Positions 54,833 through 64,000 of a DNA stretch of 64,000 nucleotides are shown piece after piece (position 1 is the stretch's first letter; every line of letters starts with the position of its first letter). The notes beneath the pieces are model-generated. The model ran no database searches. It had not been told where the DNA came from and worked only from the letters and a program-made list of their open reading frames with translations. The position numbers and the translations under genes were made by a program. Source of the DNA: Oceanobacillus timonensis (lineage in GTDB: Bacteria > Bacillota > Bacilli > Bacillales > Amphibacillaceae); the NCBI RefSeq assembly GCF_900166635.1, contig NZ_LT800497.1, forward strand, positions 4,366,232-4,430,231, in the 5' to 3' direction.

Positions 54833-54916
54833 TTCCTTTCACCTCCTGACTATTATAGTAGTATTACCCAAAAACATGGAATATATGCTTTTTTACTAGC
54901 AATTCTCATGAAAAAT

Positions 54917-56290
54917 CTACTGACGCAATCCAATCTCTAAAGCTTCCTGTACATTAGAAACACCGATTACTTCAATTCCTTCCGGGTAATTCCATCCGTC
55001 TAAATTATTTGTCGGGCAAATAACCCGTTTAAATCCCAGTTTTGCAGATTCCTGTACCCGTTGTTCGATACGGGACACCCTGCGAATTTCACCTGTTAAA
55101 CCAACCTCGCCAATAAAAATATCGTCCGGCTTCGTTGAATGATCACGGAAGCTCGAAGCAATACTGACCGCCAGCGCTAAATCAATTGCCGGCTCGTCCA
55201 GCTTCACGCCGCCAGCTACTTTAATATAAGCATCCTGATTTTGCAGCATCATTCCAACACGTTTTTCCAATACAGCCATCAAAAGCGGGACACGATTATG
55301 ATCCACTCCTGTAGCTGTTCTGCGCGGATTCCCGAAGCTTGTCGGTGAAATCAATGCTTGTATCTCTACTAAAACGGGGCGGGTTCCTTCCATCGAAGCG
55401 ACAACGGTTGATCCGGCAGCTCCTTGAGACCTTTCTTCCAGGAAAATTTCTGAAGGATTCATGACTTCACGCAACCCTTCTTCCTTCATCTCAAAAATCC
55501 CCATTTCATTCGTACTTCCAAAACGGTTCTTCACACCTCTTAAAATACGGTAAGTATGGTGTCTCTCTCCTTCAAAGTACAATACTGCATCTACCATATG
55601 CTCCAATAAACGTGGACCGGCAATCGATCCTTCTTTGGTCACGTGACCGACAATGAAAATGGGAATTCCCTTGGTCTTCGCTATTTTCATCAGTTCCATG
55701 GTACACTCTCGAACCTGAGACACACTGCCGGGAGCACTGGTTACTTCTTCTTTAAAAATCGTTTGAATGGAATCCACGACAACAAAGGAAGGATTGATTT
55801 CTTCTATCTGTCTGCTGATATCCATTAATTTTGTTTCTGATAAAACATATAATGCATCTGTTTTTATATCTAACCGATCAGCACGTAATTTCGTTTGCCG
55901 TGTAGATTCCTCACCAGACACATAAAGAACCGGCAATTCCTTCTCTGCCAATTGCGCAGATATTTGCAGTAAGAGGGTTGACTTTCCAATACCCGGATCC
56001 CCGCCAATTAAAACCAGCGACCCTAATACAACGCCTCCGCCTAATACACGATTAAATTCCCGCATTTTCGTCGTAATACGGGGTTCCTCTTTTGTTTCTA
56101 TCGAAGTAATTTTTTCCGGTTTTTGAGAGGAGGCTGTGTCAGACATATATCCTGCTCTGCCTTTCACAGCAGTAGCTTCAACTTCTTCAACCATTGTATT
56201 CCATTGCTGGCAAGCTGGACATTTCCCCATAAACTTCACTGATTCATATCCACATTCTTGACAGACAAATTTTGTTTTCCTTTTTGCCAA
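54917..56290 (-). CDS. radA: DNA repair protein RadA
   Basis: RecA-like ATPase that promotes branch migration in recombination. The 457-residue protein has a four-cysteine zinc finger ([21 protein letters not shown]), Walker [11 protein letters not shown], the family motif KNRFG and a C-terminal Lon-like domain. I chose the TTG at 56290 ([11 protein letters not shown]) ten bases after AGGAGG; the longer frame starts within that region. The clpC terminator lies upstream, so radA probably has its own promoter (a TATAAT occurs at about 56364-56369 with no clear -35). Confidence 0.95.
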   Translation of the reverse strand: MAKRKTKFVCQECGYESVKFMGKCPACQQWNTMVEEVEATAVKGRAGYMSDTASSQKPEKITSIETKEEPRITTKMREFNRVLGGGVVLGSLVLIGGDPGIGKSTLLLQISAQLAEKELPVLYVSGEESTRQTKLRADRLDIKTDALYVLSETKLMDISRQIEEINPSFVVVDSIQTIFKEEVTSAPGSVSQVRECTMELMKIAKTKGIPIFIVGHVTKEGSIAGPRLLEHMVDAVLYFEGERHHTYRILRGVKNRFGSTNEMGIFEMKEEGLREVMNPSEIFLEERSQGAAGSTVVASMEGTRPVLVEIQALISPTSFGNPRRTATGVDHNRVPLLMAVLEKRVGMMLQNQDAYIKVAGGVKLDEPAIDLALAVSIASSFRDHSTKPDDIFIGEVGLTGEIRRVSRIEQRVQESAKLGFKRVICPTNNLDGWNYPEGIEVIGVSNVQEALEIGLRQ

Positions 56291-56452
56291 CGTTTCAGGA
56301 CCTCCTTCAGGCAACGTTCAACCTGACAAACTTCACTCTACATTGAACCAGCCTTATTTTCTATTATAGACTATTTTTCGATTTCATAGGTTACAGAAAA
56401 ACATCAAATTTAAAAACACTCTTCCATACTTATGCCACAAGTATCTTCAGGG

Positions 56453-56491
56453 AAAAAAGAAAGCTAGAAGAACCGCATTCTTCTAGCTTTC
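56453..56491 (-). terminator. Terminator after clpC
   Basis: A perfect 14-bp stem, GAAAGCTAGAAGAA / TTCTTCTAGCTTTC, with a 5-base loop is followed by TTTTTT on the minus strand. It ends the ctsR-mcsA-mcsB-clpC transcript. Confidence 0.9.
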
Positions 56492-56508
56492 TCACCTTAC
56501 ATCCTGTA

Positions 56509-58941
56509 TTAAGAAAGGACAACAAAGTCTCCTTTGCTATTCAACCCTATCTTCACTTTCTGCTCTTTTTCGATGTTTCCTTTTAAAAGCTCTTCTGATA
56601 ATAAATTCTCTATATTATTTTGAATAGAACGTCGAAGCGGACGAGCTCCATATTCTGGATCAAAGCCTTCATTAGCAATTTTTTCAATTGCCTTATCTGT
56701 AAGAGAAAGCGTTAATTCTTGCTCTTCCAAACGTTTTTGCAGCTGTTTCAGCATTAATGATGCAATATCTTTCATGTGTTTTTTCTCTAAAGAGTGGAAC
56801 ACAATTGTCTCATCAATACGGTTCAAAAATTCTGGACGAAATGCTTTTTTCAATTCATCCAACACTTTTGATTTCATATCTTCATGTTCTCTCTTCTGGT
56901 CATTATCTAAAGTGAAACCAACATATTTATTACGTCTCAGTTCATTTGCACCAACATTGGAAGTCATGATGATTACGGTATTACGGAAATCAACAACTCT
57001 TCCTTTGGAATCAGTCAGCCGGCCATCTTCAAGCACCTGCAAAAGAATATTAAAGACTTCGGGATGTGCTTTTTCCACTTCATCCAGCAGAACAACAGAA
57101 TATGGTTTACGACGGACTTTCTCGGTTAATTGGCCGCCTTCTTCATAGCCTACATAGCCCGGAGGAGATCCCACTAAACGGGACGTCGCATGTCTTTCCA
57201 TATACTCTGACATATCAATCCGGATCATTGCATCTTCATCAGCAAACATCACTTCTGCAAGTGCACGGGCAAGTTCTGTCTTCCCAATACCAGTTGGTCC
57301 AAGGAATATGAATGAGCCGATTGGACGCTTCGGATCTTTTAATCCAGCGCGGGCACGACGTATTGCTTTAGCCACTGCATCCACAGCTTCGGATTGCCCA
57401 ATGACACGATCATGAAGAATTTCTTCCATGTTTAACAAACGATCGCTCTCATCTTTGGTCATCTTAGCAACAGGAACTCCTGTCCAGATAGATACCACGG
57501 CAGCAATGTCTTCCATCTTCACTTCCGAATCCGTTTGTCCTTGTTTTTCTTTCCATTCATTCTTTGTTTTTTCAAGTTTTTCCCGATAGCGTTGCTCAGA
57601 ATCTCTTAAAGAAGCTGCTTTTTCAAACTCCTGGCTTTGGACAGCAGCATCTTTTTCTTTTCTTACTTCTTCCAGTTTTTGTTCCAGCTCTTTTAAATTT
57701 GGCGGAACCGTATAGGAATTTAAGCGTACTTTTGAACCGGCCTCATCAATTAAATCGATAGCTTTGTCCGGTAAAAAGCGATCGGTAATATAACGATCTG
57801 ATAACGTTGCCGCTGCTTCAATGGCTTCATCCGTAATAGTGACACGGTGATGTGCTTCATAGCGGTCCCGTAAACCTTTCAAAATTTGAATGGTTTCATC
57901 CAATGTCGGTTCATCCACTTGAATCGGTTGGAAACGGCGTTCCAGCGCGGCATCTTTTTCGATATATTTACGGTATTCATCCAGTGTCGTTGCACCAATA
58001 CATTGCAAGTCACCGCGAGCCAGGGACGGTTTCAGGATATTCGATGCATCAATCGCACCTTCTGCTCCACCGGCACCAATAAGCGTATGAAGTTCATCAA
58101 TAAATAAAATAACATTGCCGGATTGACGAATCTCTTCCATAACTTTTTTCAGACGGTCCTCAAACTCACCACGATACTTTGTCCCTGCAACTACTGTACC
58201 CATATCCAATGTCATGACACGTTTGTCCCGGAGTGTTTCCGGCACTTCGTTATCAATAATCTGCTGTGCCAACCCTTCTGCAACAGCAGTCTTCCCGACA
58301 CCAGGTTCTCCAATTAATACAGGATTATTTTTGGTGCGGCGGCTCAATACTTGAATCACACGTTCAATTTCCTGAGAACGTCCAATAACTGGATCAATTT
58401 TTCCTTCTTTCGCACTGACTGTTAAATCACGGGCTAACGAATCTAAAGTAGGCGTGCTTGCGTTTGTCTGCTGTCCTGTACGCCCTTGTCTGCCTGCCTG
58501 AGACTCATTGCTCCCCAACAACTGAAGAACTTGCTGTCTGGCTTTATTTAAGCTCACACCGAGGTTATTTAAAACACGGGCAGCAACTCCTTCTCCTTCA
58601 CGGATTAAACCTAAAAGGATATGTTCTGTACCCACGTAGGAGTGGCCTAATTTTCTTGCCTCATCTTGAGATAATTCAACAACCTTTTTCGCTCTCGGGG
58701 TATAGTGAATAGATTGAGAAGGCTGTTTGCCAACACCAATCAGTTTTTCCACTTCCTCTTGAATTTTAGCTACCTCTAGACCAAGAGACTGTAATGCTTT
58801 TGCGGCAATACCTTCTCCTTCACGTACTAAACCAAGAAGAATATGTTCTGTCCCGATATTATTATGGCCTAATCGTACAGCCTCATCTTGAGATAGTGCC
58901 AGTACCTTTTGTGCTCTCTCTGTAAAGCGACCAAACATCAT
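56509..58941 (-). CDS. clpC: ATP-dependent Clp protease ATP-binding subunit ClpC
   Basis: AAA+ unfoldase that feeds proteins to ClpP and uses adaptors such as MecA and McsB. The 810 residues comprise two N-terminal Clp repeats ([21 protein letters not shown] and [21 protein letters not shown]), AAA-1 with Walker A GEPGVGKT, a middle domain with a UVR-like segment (about 420-460) and AAA-2 with GPTGIGKT. It is the last gene of the CtsR-controlled operon, 13 bp after mcsB. Two ATG codons are adjacent; the first is nine bases from AGGAGG. Confidence 0.97.
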   Translation of the reverse strand: MMFGRFTERAQKVLALSQDEAVRLGHNNIGTEHILLGLVREGEGIAAKALQSLGLEVAKIQEEVEKLIGVGKQPSQSIHYTPRAKKVVELSQDEARKLGHSYVGTEHILLGLIREGEGVAARVLNNLGVSLNKARQQVLQLLGSNESQAGRQGRTGQQTNASTPTLDSLARDLTVSAKEGKIDPVIGRSQEIERVIQVLSRRTKNNPVLIGEPGVGKTAVAEGLAQQIIDNEVPETLRDKRVMTLDMGTVVAGTKYRGEFEDRLKKVMEEIRQSGNVILFIDELHTLIGAGGAEGAIDASNILKPSLARGDLQCIGATTLDEYRKYIEKDAALERRFQPIQVDEPTLDETIQILKGLRDRYEAHHRVTITDEAIEAAATLSDRYITDRFLPDKAIDLIDEAGSKVRLNSYTVPPNLKELEQKLEEVRKEKDAAVQSQEFEKAASLRDSEQRYREKLEKTKNEWKEKQGQTDSEVKMEDIAAVVSIWTGVPVAKMTKDESDRLLNMEEILHDRVIGQSEAVDAVAKAIRRARAGLKDPKRPIGSFIFLGPTGIGKTELARALAEVMFADEDAMIRIDMSEYMERHATSRLVGSPPGYVGYEEGGQLTEKVRRKPYSVVLLDEVEKAHPEVFNILLQVLEDGRLTDSKGRVVDFRNTVIIMTSNVGANELRRNKYVGFTLDNDQKREHEDMKSKVLDELKKAFRPEFLNRIDETIVFHSLEKKHMKDIASLMLKQLQKRLEEQELTLSLTDKAIEKIANEGFDPEYGARPLRRSIQNNIENLLSEELLKGNIEKEQKVKIGLNSKGDFVVLS

Positions 58942-58954
58942 ATGTTTTTTCCTC

Positions 58955-60019
58955 CTACTTTTTCAAATTTAATCTTTCGCGAATAATAGATGCTCTGCGA
59001 ATATCACGTTCATCAGAGCGGAGTTCTTTATTGGCATAATGTTGCAAGAATCCAGGCTGTGTTAAAACCATCAATTCATTCAGTATATTCTCGGAAATAT
59101 TTTCTATTATGCCTAAATCAATTCCCAGACGCAAATTAGAAATACAGATAGCAGCTTCCTTGGAATCAATAATTCTACTATTTTTAAGCGTTCCATACGA
59201 CCGGAAAACACGATCCTCTAAACGGATCTCGGATTGTTCATAAATATACTGACGGGCCATGCGTTCATGTTCCACAAGTTGATTCACGATACTTTCCAAG
59301 TCTTCCACAATATCTTCTTCCGACTTACCCAGTGTAATCTGATTCGATATTTGAAATATATTCCCTCTTGCCTCACTGCCTTCCCCATATATACCTCTGA
59401 CAACAAGTCCCAGTTGGTTGATAGCAGGGATTAGCCGATTCATTTGCTTCGTAAGTACAAGTGCAGGTAAATGCATCATAATGGAAGCTCTCATGCCAGT
59501 TCCAATATTGGTAGGACAGCTGGTCAGATATCCTTTTGTCTCATCAAACGCATAGTCGGCTTCTTCTTCCATCCAATCATCTAGATAATAAGCTTTCTCC
59601 AGAGCATTCCTTAACTGAAGTCCTGGATAATACACCTGCATACGCAAATGGTCCTCTTCATTTACCATAATGGAAGTCTGCTCATTTTCCGATAATAAAA
59701 CAGCCGCATACTCACTATGTTTTATTAAATGTGGACTTACTAAGTGTTTTTCCACCAAAACATGTTTTTCAATCATATTTAACTGCTTCATTGGTATGAA
59801 AGAGAGAGAATCCTGCTTGGAATCGTCTTGCTCCACATAATTTTCCTTTATAAATTGCAGCACATCTTCCAATGCTTCTTTATTCCCCGATGTTGGATAC
59901 AATTTATCTGCAAAGTTGCGGGCCAAACGGATGCGGCTGCTCATGACAATATCTTTATCCGGACCATCCTCCAGCATCCACGGGCTAACCGCCTCATTGA
60001 TAAACGATTCTAATGTCAC
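58955..60019 (-). CDS. mcsB: Protein-arginine kinase McsB
   Basis: Phosphorylates arginine residues of misfolded proteins, marking them for ClpCP, and inactivates CtsR on heat shock. The 354-residue protein has the guanido-kinase core ([62 protein letters not shown]). The start codon is GTG at 60019, overlapping the mcsA stop by four bases (GTGA), so translation is coupled to its activator McsA. Confidence 0.96.
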   Translation of the reverse strand: MTLESFINEAVSPWMLEDGPDKDIVMSSRIRLARNFADKLYPTSGNKEALEDVLQFIKENYVEQDDSKQDSLSFIPMKQLNMIEKHVLVEKHLVSPHLIKHSEYAAVLLSENEQTSIMVNEEDHLRMQVYYPGLQLRNALEKAYYLDDWMEEEADYAFDETKGYLTSCPTNIGTGMRASIMMHLPALVLTKQMNRLIPAINQLGLVVRGIYGEGSEARGNIFQISNQITLGKSEEDIVEDLESIVNQLVEHERMARQYIYEQSEIRLEDRVFRSYGTLKNSRIIDSKEAAICISNLRLGIDLGIIENISENILNELMVLTQPGFLQHYANKELRSDERDIRRASIIRERLNLKK

Positions 60020-60576
60020 GTGTTATCACCCGCTTCCTTATTTTGTTGATTTGCTTTTTCCAGCTCTCTGATTTTATCGCGAAGAACAGCTGCTTTTTCA
60101 AATTCTTCATCTTCAATCAATTGCTTTAACTCCGCTTTATGGGAAGTAATTAATCGTTGTTGCTGAATATACTTCCCAGCACGTTTCGGAATTCTTCCGG
60201 TGTGTTTGGTATTCCCGGCATGTACACGCCGTAAAATTGGCTCTACCTTTGAACCAAAAGAAGCATAGCAATCTGCACAGCCAAATTTCCCGGCTTCTTT
60301 AAATTCGCTAAACGTTCTGCCGCAAGATGGACATTTTAAATCTGGAGGCTGTTTAGGCTGATTCGTATTTGCTGTTCCTGCAGCGTTTAAATGTAGCCCA
60401 TCTTTTTGAAACAATCCTGCTAACAGATCATTCAAGGAATAGCCTTCTTCCGGATAAGTCAGATATCCTTTTTTCTTTGCACATATCTCACAAAGGCTGA
60501 TTTTTTTCTCCTGCCCATTTATGATATGTTTAAAATGCAATGTCGCCTTTCTTTCATGGCATTCCTGGCATTCCAT
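60016..60576 (-). CDS. mcsA: McsA, activator of protein-arginine kinase
   Basis: Zinc-binding partner that activates McsB. The 186-residue protein carries two pairs of CxxC motifs (MECQEC, CEIC, then CPSC and CADC) and a C-terminal UVR motif ([23 protein letters not shown]). GGGGAGG precedes the ATG. It lies 23 bp after ctsR and overlaps mcsB by four bases. Confidence 0.95.
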   Translation of the reverse strand: MECQECHERKATLHFKHIINGQEKKISLCEICAKKKGYLTYPEEGYSLNDLLAGLFQKDGLHLNAAGTANTNQPKQPPDLKCPSCGRTFSEFKEAGKFGCADCYASFGSKVEPILRRVHAGNTKHTGRIPKRAGKYIQQQRLITSHKAELKQLIEDEEFEKAAVLRDKIRELEKANQQNKEAGDNT

Positions 60577-60599
60577 ACGATTCCTCCCCTTTTAGGTCA

Positions 60600-61067
60600 T
60601 TAATCGTTCAAATACTTGAGTGTTGTTAATGCAGATTTAAGGATACGCGCACGCAACTCATCTCTAAGTGGTAATTGAAAAGCTAACGTCGTTCGGTCAA
60701 TACTAGCTAATATTAATTTAGCTTCACGTGCTGTAAGCAGTTCCTCCTCTAACAGGCGGTCTAAAATGTCTATTGCAGCACGTTGAGGAATCGAATCACC
60801 GATTAAATAAATAATTTCATCGATTAATTCCGAATTATCCTGATGACGAACACGCATGATGCGGATATACCCTCCGCCTCCGCGCTTACTTTCGACGATA
60901 TACCCTTTCTCAATTGTAAAACGGGTATTAATAACATAATTTATTTGAGAAGGTACACATTGAAACTGATCTGCAATTTCACTTCTTTTTATCTCAATCG
61001 CTTGCTGTTCCTCTGCCTGTAATACTTTTTTCAAATATTGTTCAATAATATCTGAAATGTTACTCAT
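60600..61067 (-). CDS. ctsR: Transcriptional repressor CtsR
   Basis: Class III heat-shock repressor that binds tandem heptamers and controls clp genes. The 155-residue protein starts MSNISDIIEQYLKKVL and has the winged helix (IEIKRSEIADQFQCVPSQINYVINTRF) with the glycine-rich thermosensing wing ESKRGGGGYIRI. I chose the ATG at 61067 after GAGGTG; the upstream GTG is inside that site. The operator at 61112-61134 shows autoregulation. Confidence 0.96.
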   Translation of the reverse strand: MSNISDIIEQYLKKVLQAEEQQAIEIKRSEIADQFQCVPSQINYVINTRFTIEKGYIVESKRGGGGYIRIMRVRHQDNSELIDEIIYLIGDSIPQRAAIDILDRLLEEELLTAREAKLILASIDRTTLAFQLPLRDELRARILKSALTTLKYLND

Positions 61068-61111
61068 CCTTTGCACCTCAAATCAAATAATTTATTTGAT
61101 AAATTATTCCT

Positions 61112-61170
61112 TTTGACTTTGACTAACTTTGACTATGGTTTTATTATAATATAAATTTCTTCTGTTGCAA
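61112..61170 (-). promoter_or_regulatory. ctsR operon promoter and CtsR operator
   Basis: TTGCAA (61165-61170) and TATAAT (61143-61148) are 16 bp apart. Just downstream three direct heptamers, AGTCAAA-GTT-AGTCAAA overlapping AGTCAAA by one base (61112-61134), form the CtsR operator. A perfect palindrome ATCAAATAA / TTATTTGAT (61082-61100) lies between it and the ctsR ribosome-binding site. Confidence 0.88.
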
Positions 61171-61335
61171 ATGGATGATACTTCTATTTTTGACAAACAG
61201 ACCAAAAATCAAAACTAAATTATAGAAAATCTATGAAAATATTTAAGCATGTGTTATTTAAGTACATGTTCAAACTGGCAAGGCTGCGATTATTCCCCCT
61301 TCAAACGTAAGTAAATAGTTGAACATCTTTATCAT

Positions 61336-62022
61336 TTAATCCCGCTTCGTTATATTTACTACCCCTTGCTGTTTAGATATATCGTCAAATAAATAAACTA
61401 AATTATTATCCCTCTTCATATCTGTCCATATATGAATTCTACGCTGATCACCCTCCAGCTGCTTTATCTCTACTTGTTTAATACTGAAATGCTTTTCTTC
61501 AATTGACTTTACTGCTTCATGTATTTCAAAATCTTTTGAAGCAATAATCTCAATAAAATTACTGGATCTGAAACGTGGAAAGAAATATTCGATTTGGTTT
61601 AAAAAAATTAAACTGACTAGAATAATTAGAGTAGTTACAATAGCAGCGCTATACATTCCAGCTCCGACTACTAATCCAATTCCTGCTACAGCCCATATAG
61701 AAGCAGCGGTGGTTAGTCCTTTGATAGCTCCTCCATAAACAATGATGGTACCAGCGCCAAGAAATCCAATACCACTGATTACATAGGACGGGATACGAGC
61801 AGGATCAAATTGAACGTTGTCGTATTGATGTATAAAAGCAATAAAACCAAAGAACGATAAAATCATCATCAAGCAAGAGCCTACCCCTACCAGTATATGC
61901 GTACGAAACCCGGCTGAATGATTATTAATTTCCCGTTCAAAACCAATTAAGCCGGATAATAGTAAAGCAATAAACAGCCGTAATAAGATAACTGAAAAAT
62001 TGTCTCCGATGAATTGTTCCAA
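61336..62022 (-). CDS. MgtC/SapB family membrane protein
   Basis: A 228-residue protein with four to five membrane segments in the first 150 residues, including the family signature LLSGLIGFEREINNHSAGFRTHILVGVGSCLMM and GIGFLGAGTIIVYGGAIKGLTTAASIWAVAGIGL. A C-terminal ACT-like soluble domain follows. MgtC-type proteins are linked to magnesium limitation and F-ATPase control; the role here is not shown. I chose the TTG at 62022, eight bases after GGGAGG; the upstream ATG at 62073 has no ribosome-binding site and almost coincides with the predicted transcript start. I saw no magnesium riboswitch. Confidence 0.9.
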   Translation of the reverse strand: MEQFIGDNFSVILLRLFIALLLSGLIGFEREINNHSAGFRTHILVGVGSCLMMILSFFGFIAFIHQYDNVQFDPARIPSYVISGIGFLGAGTIIVYGGAIKGLTTAASIWAVAGIGLVVGAGMYSAAIVTTLIILVSLIFLNQIEYFFPRFRSSNFIEIIASKDFEIHEAVKSIEEKHFSIKQVEIKQLEGDQRRIHIWTDMKRDNNLVYLFDDISKQQGVVNITKRD

Positions 62023-62081
62023 TCTGGCTTCCTCCCTTCCTTCCCTATTACTATTTATTGTAAGCTTATTCATATGCTTAA

Positions 62082-62110
62082 ATTATCATCTCTTTTTTGT
62101 GAATATGCAA
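62082..62110 (-). promoter_or_regulatory. SigA promoter of the MgtC-family gene
   Basis: TTGCAT (62105-62110) and GATAAT (62082-62087) are 17 bp apart on the minus strand. The start point would be near 62075. The rest of the 482-bp gap up to the transposon holds only hairpins. Confidence 0.65.
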
Positions 62111-62408
62111 ATTGTTTAGGGCATCACTATATATTTCAAATGAAATAACTTTATCGTTCATTTTATTGTATTGCAGTCTTCTTTAAATGATTATTTCGAC
62201 AATATATAATGTGAAACTTCATTCAGTATCGATTTCTCGACACACAAATATTTTCGGGAGCAGAGTTAATATCATCCCGCAACCTCACGAACATAATCTG
62301 TTTGCTCACCCTCACTGTATAGGACTATAACTTCGTTTACTGCTCTCTATTAAAAAGTTTTCATTCTTCTTTATTTTCAAAGTGGAAGCAGGGCAGACAA
62401 CGACCCTG

Positions 62409-62443
62409 AAAAAAAGACGTTAGCGAATTTTCTCACCAACGTC
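62409..62443 (-). terminator. Hairpin with T-run downstream of the IS91-type genes
   Basis: GACGTT / AACGTC (62416-62421, 62438-62443) with a 16-base loop is followed by TTTTTTT on the minus strand. The loop contains GTTAGCGAATTTT, which is also a near inverted repeat of AAAATCGCTAAC at 62466-62477. Confidence 0.55.
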
Positions 62444-62504
62444 AAAATTATATTATCAAAAGAACAAAATCGCTAACGCGACTAAATCACGTCCCAAGTA
62501 GATG

Positions 62505-62759
62505 CTAATCACTTGGGACGTTTTTCGCTTCAATCATAGTGCCATTACAATGCGGACAATGAAGTTCTACTTCATCTCTATTATTTTTATCCACACTAAA
62601 TTCACCAATGATATACTCCGGGACTTCATCGGTTCCATGGCAATCTAAACATTGAAATAATATGATCTTCATTTCTTCTTTTAAGCCAAAAGGATCCTCT
62701 TCGTCCAGCCAGTCTGGAAAAAATTCATCTGATTTATCCGGCTCTTTTGGGTTTGTCAA
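62505..62759 (-). CDS. Small zinc-ribbon-like protein coupled to the transposase
   Basis: An 84-residue protein with two CxxC pairs (FQCLDCHGTDE and LHCPHCNGTM, Cys37/Cys40 and Cys68/Cys71), so probably a zinc ribbon; the N-terminus is acidic (DEFFPDWLDEEDPFG). I do not recognise a named family. The start codon is TTG, 26 bp inside the transposase gene's 3' end, preceded by AAGGAGGAG, so it is probably translationally coupled and part of the element. Its stop lies within the loop of the hairpin near the element's end. A role in transposition or regulation is only a guess. Confidence 0.65.
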   Translation of the reverse strand: MTNPKEPDKSDEFFPDWLDEEDPFGLKEEMKIILFQCLDCHGTDEVPEYIIGEFSVDKNNRDEVELHCPHCNGTMIEAKNVPSD

Positions 62760-63969
62760 TTCCGTATCTCCTCCTTCTTTCTTTCTCTACATCCTCCATG
62801 TAATGATAAATCCACCCATAGTCAGCATGCCATATTCCAATGAGCTCCATCTGTTTACGGCAACACGGACATTCCAAAGGGTCCTGTTCAAATGATTCTA
62901 TCATACGTTGACGGTATGTTTTTTTCTTACGTTTTGCTTCCAAAAGAAACGAAATCTGCTTCGTTCTCATGAACGCATATAAACTCAATATTTGTTGCGC
63001 TTTACGATGAGCCCTTCTACTATACAGCCCATATCTCCCAACCATTCGAAAATGCTTTGGTGGAATGTGTTGTAATATTTCAAATAAGAACCTGTACACT
63101 GGAACCTTTTTATCTACACGTTTTCCTGTTTTATGATCCTCATACCAGTAATGAACTGTTTCCCCATCATAAGATTCAATACGATATTCGGCGATAGCTG
63201 GTCGAGCTAAATATCTGCCGATATACTTGGCTACACGCTTGGCATTGTTCATTTTCTTCTCTGCATTGACATAAAAGCCTTTCGGATACCTTTGATATAA
63301 CTCATTAATAAGTTCTATGATTTTCGGTGTTGCAGGAAACCACTTCTTCAACAAATCTAAGACAACTTTTTGCCAGGACTTTCTTAAAAAATCATAAGGA
63401 ACATATCCATTATTAACCCATTCATTTTGATTATCTAACGCACCTTCTGTCACCAATGCATGTATGTGAGGATTAAACTTTAAATCTCTTCCAAACGTAT
63501 GAATAACCGTAATAATCCCTGAACGGAAGCCTCTTTTCTTACCTTTCTTTTTATTATGGTACTGAAATACTTCGGCTACCTGTTTACTTAATTCATTTAA
63601 TTTTTTTCGGTCATTGTAAAATATGTTTCTTAACTCTCGTGGAAGTGTAAAGACCATATGGCGATGCGTAACATTAAATATCATTTCCTGTTGTTTGTCT
63701 GACCAGTCATCCGTATACTTTTTCCCACAACGGTGGCATAGTCTGCTTTTACAAGTAAAACACACGAATTTAGGAGAAGGATCCCCTTCACATCCTAAAC
63801 ACTCATAGCGAGCATATCCTAAATCACGTGTCCCGCAACGAATTGTTTTTTCTACCGTTTCTTTTATATGTTCACGATAAGTTTTCGGAAAACGATCAGC
63901 ATGGAACTCCCAAAATCCAGCAAAATGGTCTTTTAAGATTTCTTTAATAACTCCGCTTCCCTTTCTCAT
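62734..63969 (-). CDS. IS91-family HUH transposase
   Basis: Rolling-circle-type transposase of 411 residues. The N-terminal zinc-binding domain has many cysteines (Cys45, 57, 60, 70, 73, 78, 81). The HUH motif is His168-Ile-His170 in KFNPHIHALVTEG and the two catalytic tyrosines are Tyr249 and Tyr253 in KYIGRYLARP, placing it in the Y2 IS91 group rather than the single-tyrosine ISCR group. A second CPCC motif lies near the C-terminus. GGAGGGG precedes the ATG. The gene looks intact. Confidence 0.93.
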   Translation of the reverse strand: MRKGSGVIKEILKDHFAGFWEFHADRFPKTYREHIKETVEKTIRCGTRDLGYARYECLGCEGDPSPKFVCFTCKSRLCHRCGKKYTDDWSDKQQEMIFNVTHRHMVFTLPRELRNIFYNDRKKLNELSKQVAEVFQYHNKKKGKKRGFRSGIITVIHTFGRDLKFNPHIHALVTEGALDNQNEWVNNGYVPYDFLRKSWQKVVLDLLKKWFPATPKIIELINELYQRYPKGFYVNAEKKMNNAKRVAKYIGRYLARPAIAEYRIESYDGETVHYWYEDHKTGKRVDKKVPVYRFLFEILQHIPPKHFRMVGRYGLYSRRAHRKAQQILSLYAFMRTKQISFLLEAKRKKKTYRQRMIESFEQDPLECPCCRKQMELIGIWHADYGWIYHYMEDVEKERRRRYGIDKPKRAG

Positions 63970-64000
63970 ATCTCTACCCCTCCAGTGAGTTAATAAAAGT

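Larger units (their letters stand above)
62466..63969 (-). mobile_element. IS91-family insertion element, one end outside window
   Basis: The element contains a HUH/Y2 transposase gene and a small coupled ORF. A possible left boundary is at 62466: on the transposase strand the sequence ends GCGATTTT and is followed by GTTC, the type of tetranucleotide IS91-like elements insert beside. An 11-bp hairpin, ACGTCCCAAGT / ACTTGGGACGT (62489-62521), lies just inside, as expected near a replication-origin end. The other end lies beyond the window. Boundaries are inference. Confidence 0.55.

Noticed and set aside
62023..62400. Magnesium (M-box) riboswitch before the MgtC-family gene
   Set aside because: I looked for the conserved M-box core and saw no convincing match; the predicted transcript starts only about 50 nt before the start codon, which leaves no room for one.
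62734..63969. ISCR-type (single tyrosine) element
   Set aside because: The motif is YIGRY with two tyrosines, which fits IS91 itself rather than ISCR.

Overview
The window comes from a low-GC Gram-positive bacterium of the Bacillaceae. Gene order from ctsR back to rpsI follows the Bacillus subtilis origin-proximal block almost gene for gene, and the proteins closely resemble Bacillus ones. Strong AGGAGG ribosome-binding sites, a SigH gene, McsA/McsB/CtsR and a Cys T-box all fit. A halotolerant Oceanobacillus/Virgibacillus-type genus is my inference from the overall flavour and cannot be proved from this window. The essential block lies on the minus strand, so it reads from right (about 61 kb) to left (about 6 kb).

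Layout, left to right. At 1-6 kb on the plus strand is an accessory region: a PTS beta-glucoside permease (5' end outside the window), a 6-phospho-beta-glucosidase, an autoregulated TetR gene with an unrecognised partner, a truncated MerR gene, and an SDR dehydrogenase behind an intact MerR-type promoter. At 6-25 kb on the minus strand is the S10-spc-alpha supercluster, from rpsJ through rplQ, followed by ecfA1-ecfA2-ecfT-truA and rplM-rpsI. At 25.5-29.3 kb is a metabolic island: an AtoE-type short-chain fatty acid transporter, 3-hydroxybutyrate dehydrogenase and a divergent glpX. At 29.5-34 kb is the str operon (rpsL-rpsG-fusA-tuf). At 34-46.8 kb are rpoC, rpoB, rsmC, rplL, rplJ, rplA, rplK, nusG, secE and rpmG. 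At 46.9-54.8 kb are sigH, rae1, rlmB, mrnC, cysS, cysE (T-box), gltX and yacL. At 54.9-61.2 kb are radA and the ctsR-mcsA-mcsB-clpC heat-shock operon. At 61.3-64 kb are an MgtC-type membrane protein and an IS91-family (HUH, Y2) transposase with a small coupled zinc-ribbon ORF.

The genes work together as the cell's gene-expression core: ribosomal proteins, RNA polymerase alpha/beta/beta', elongation and initiation factors, Sec translocon, rRNA and tRNA modification, and protein quality control. Regulation is visible in the DNA: textbook SigA promoters for most operons, an L10 leader with attenuator, a probable L13 leader, a Cys T-box, and CtsR boxes.

Compared with B. subtilis several genes are missing from their usual slots: disA, ispD and ispF (radA-gltX), ybxF (rpoC-rpsL), and map/ybzG (adk-infA). 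Several spacers (rpoB-rpoC, rpsK-rpoA, the rpoB leader, the rpsJ leader) are unusually long and full of inverted repeats. These, the orphaned MerR promoter and the TetR dual operator are the points most worth a second look. I found no CRISPR array, tRNA or rRNA genes, and no clear defence or biosynthetic system.
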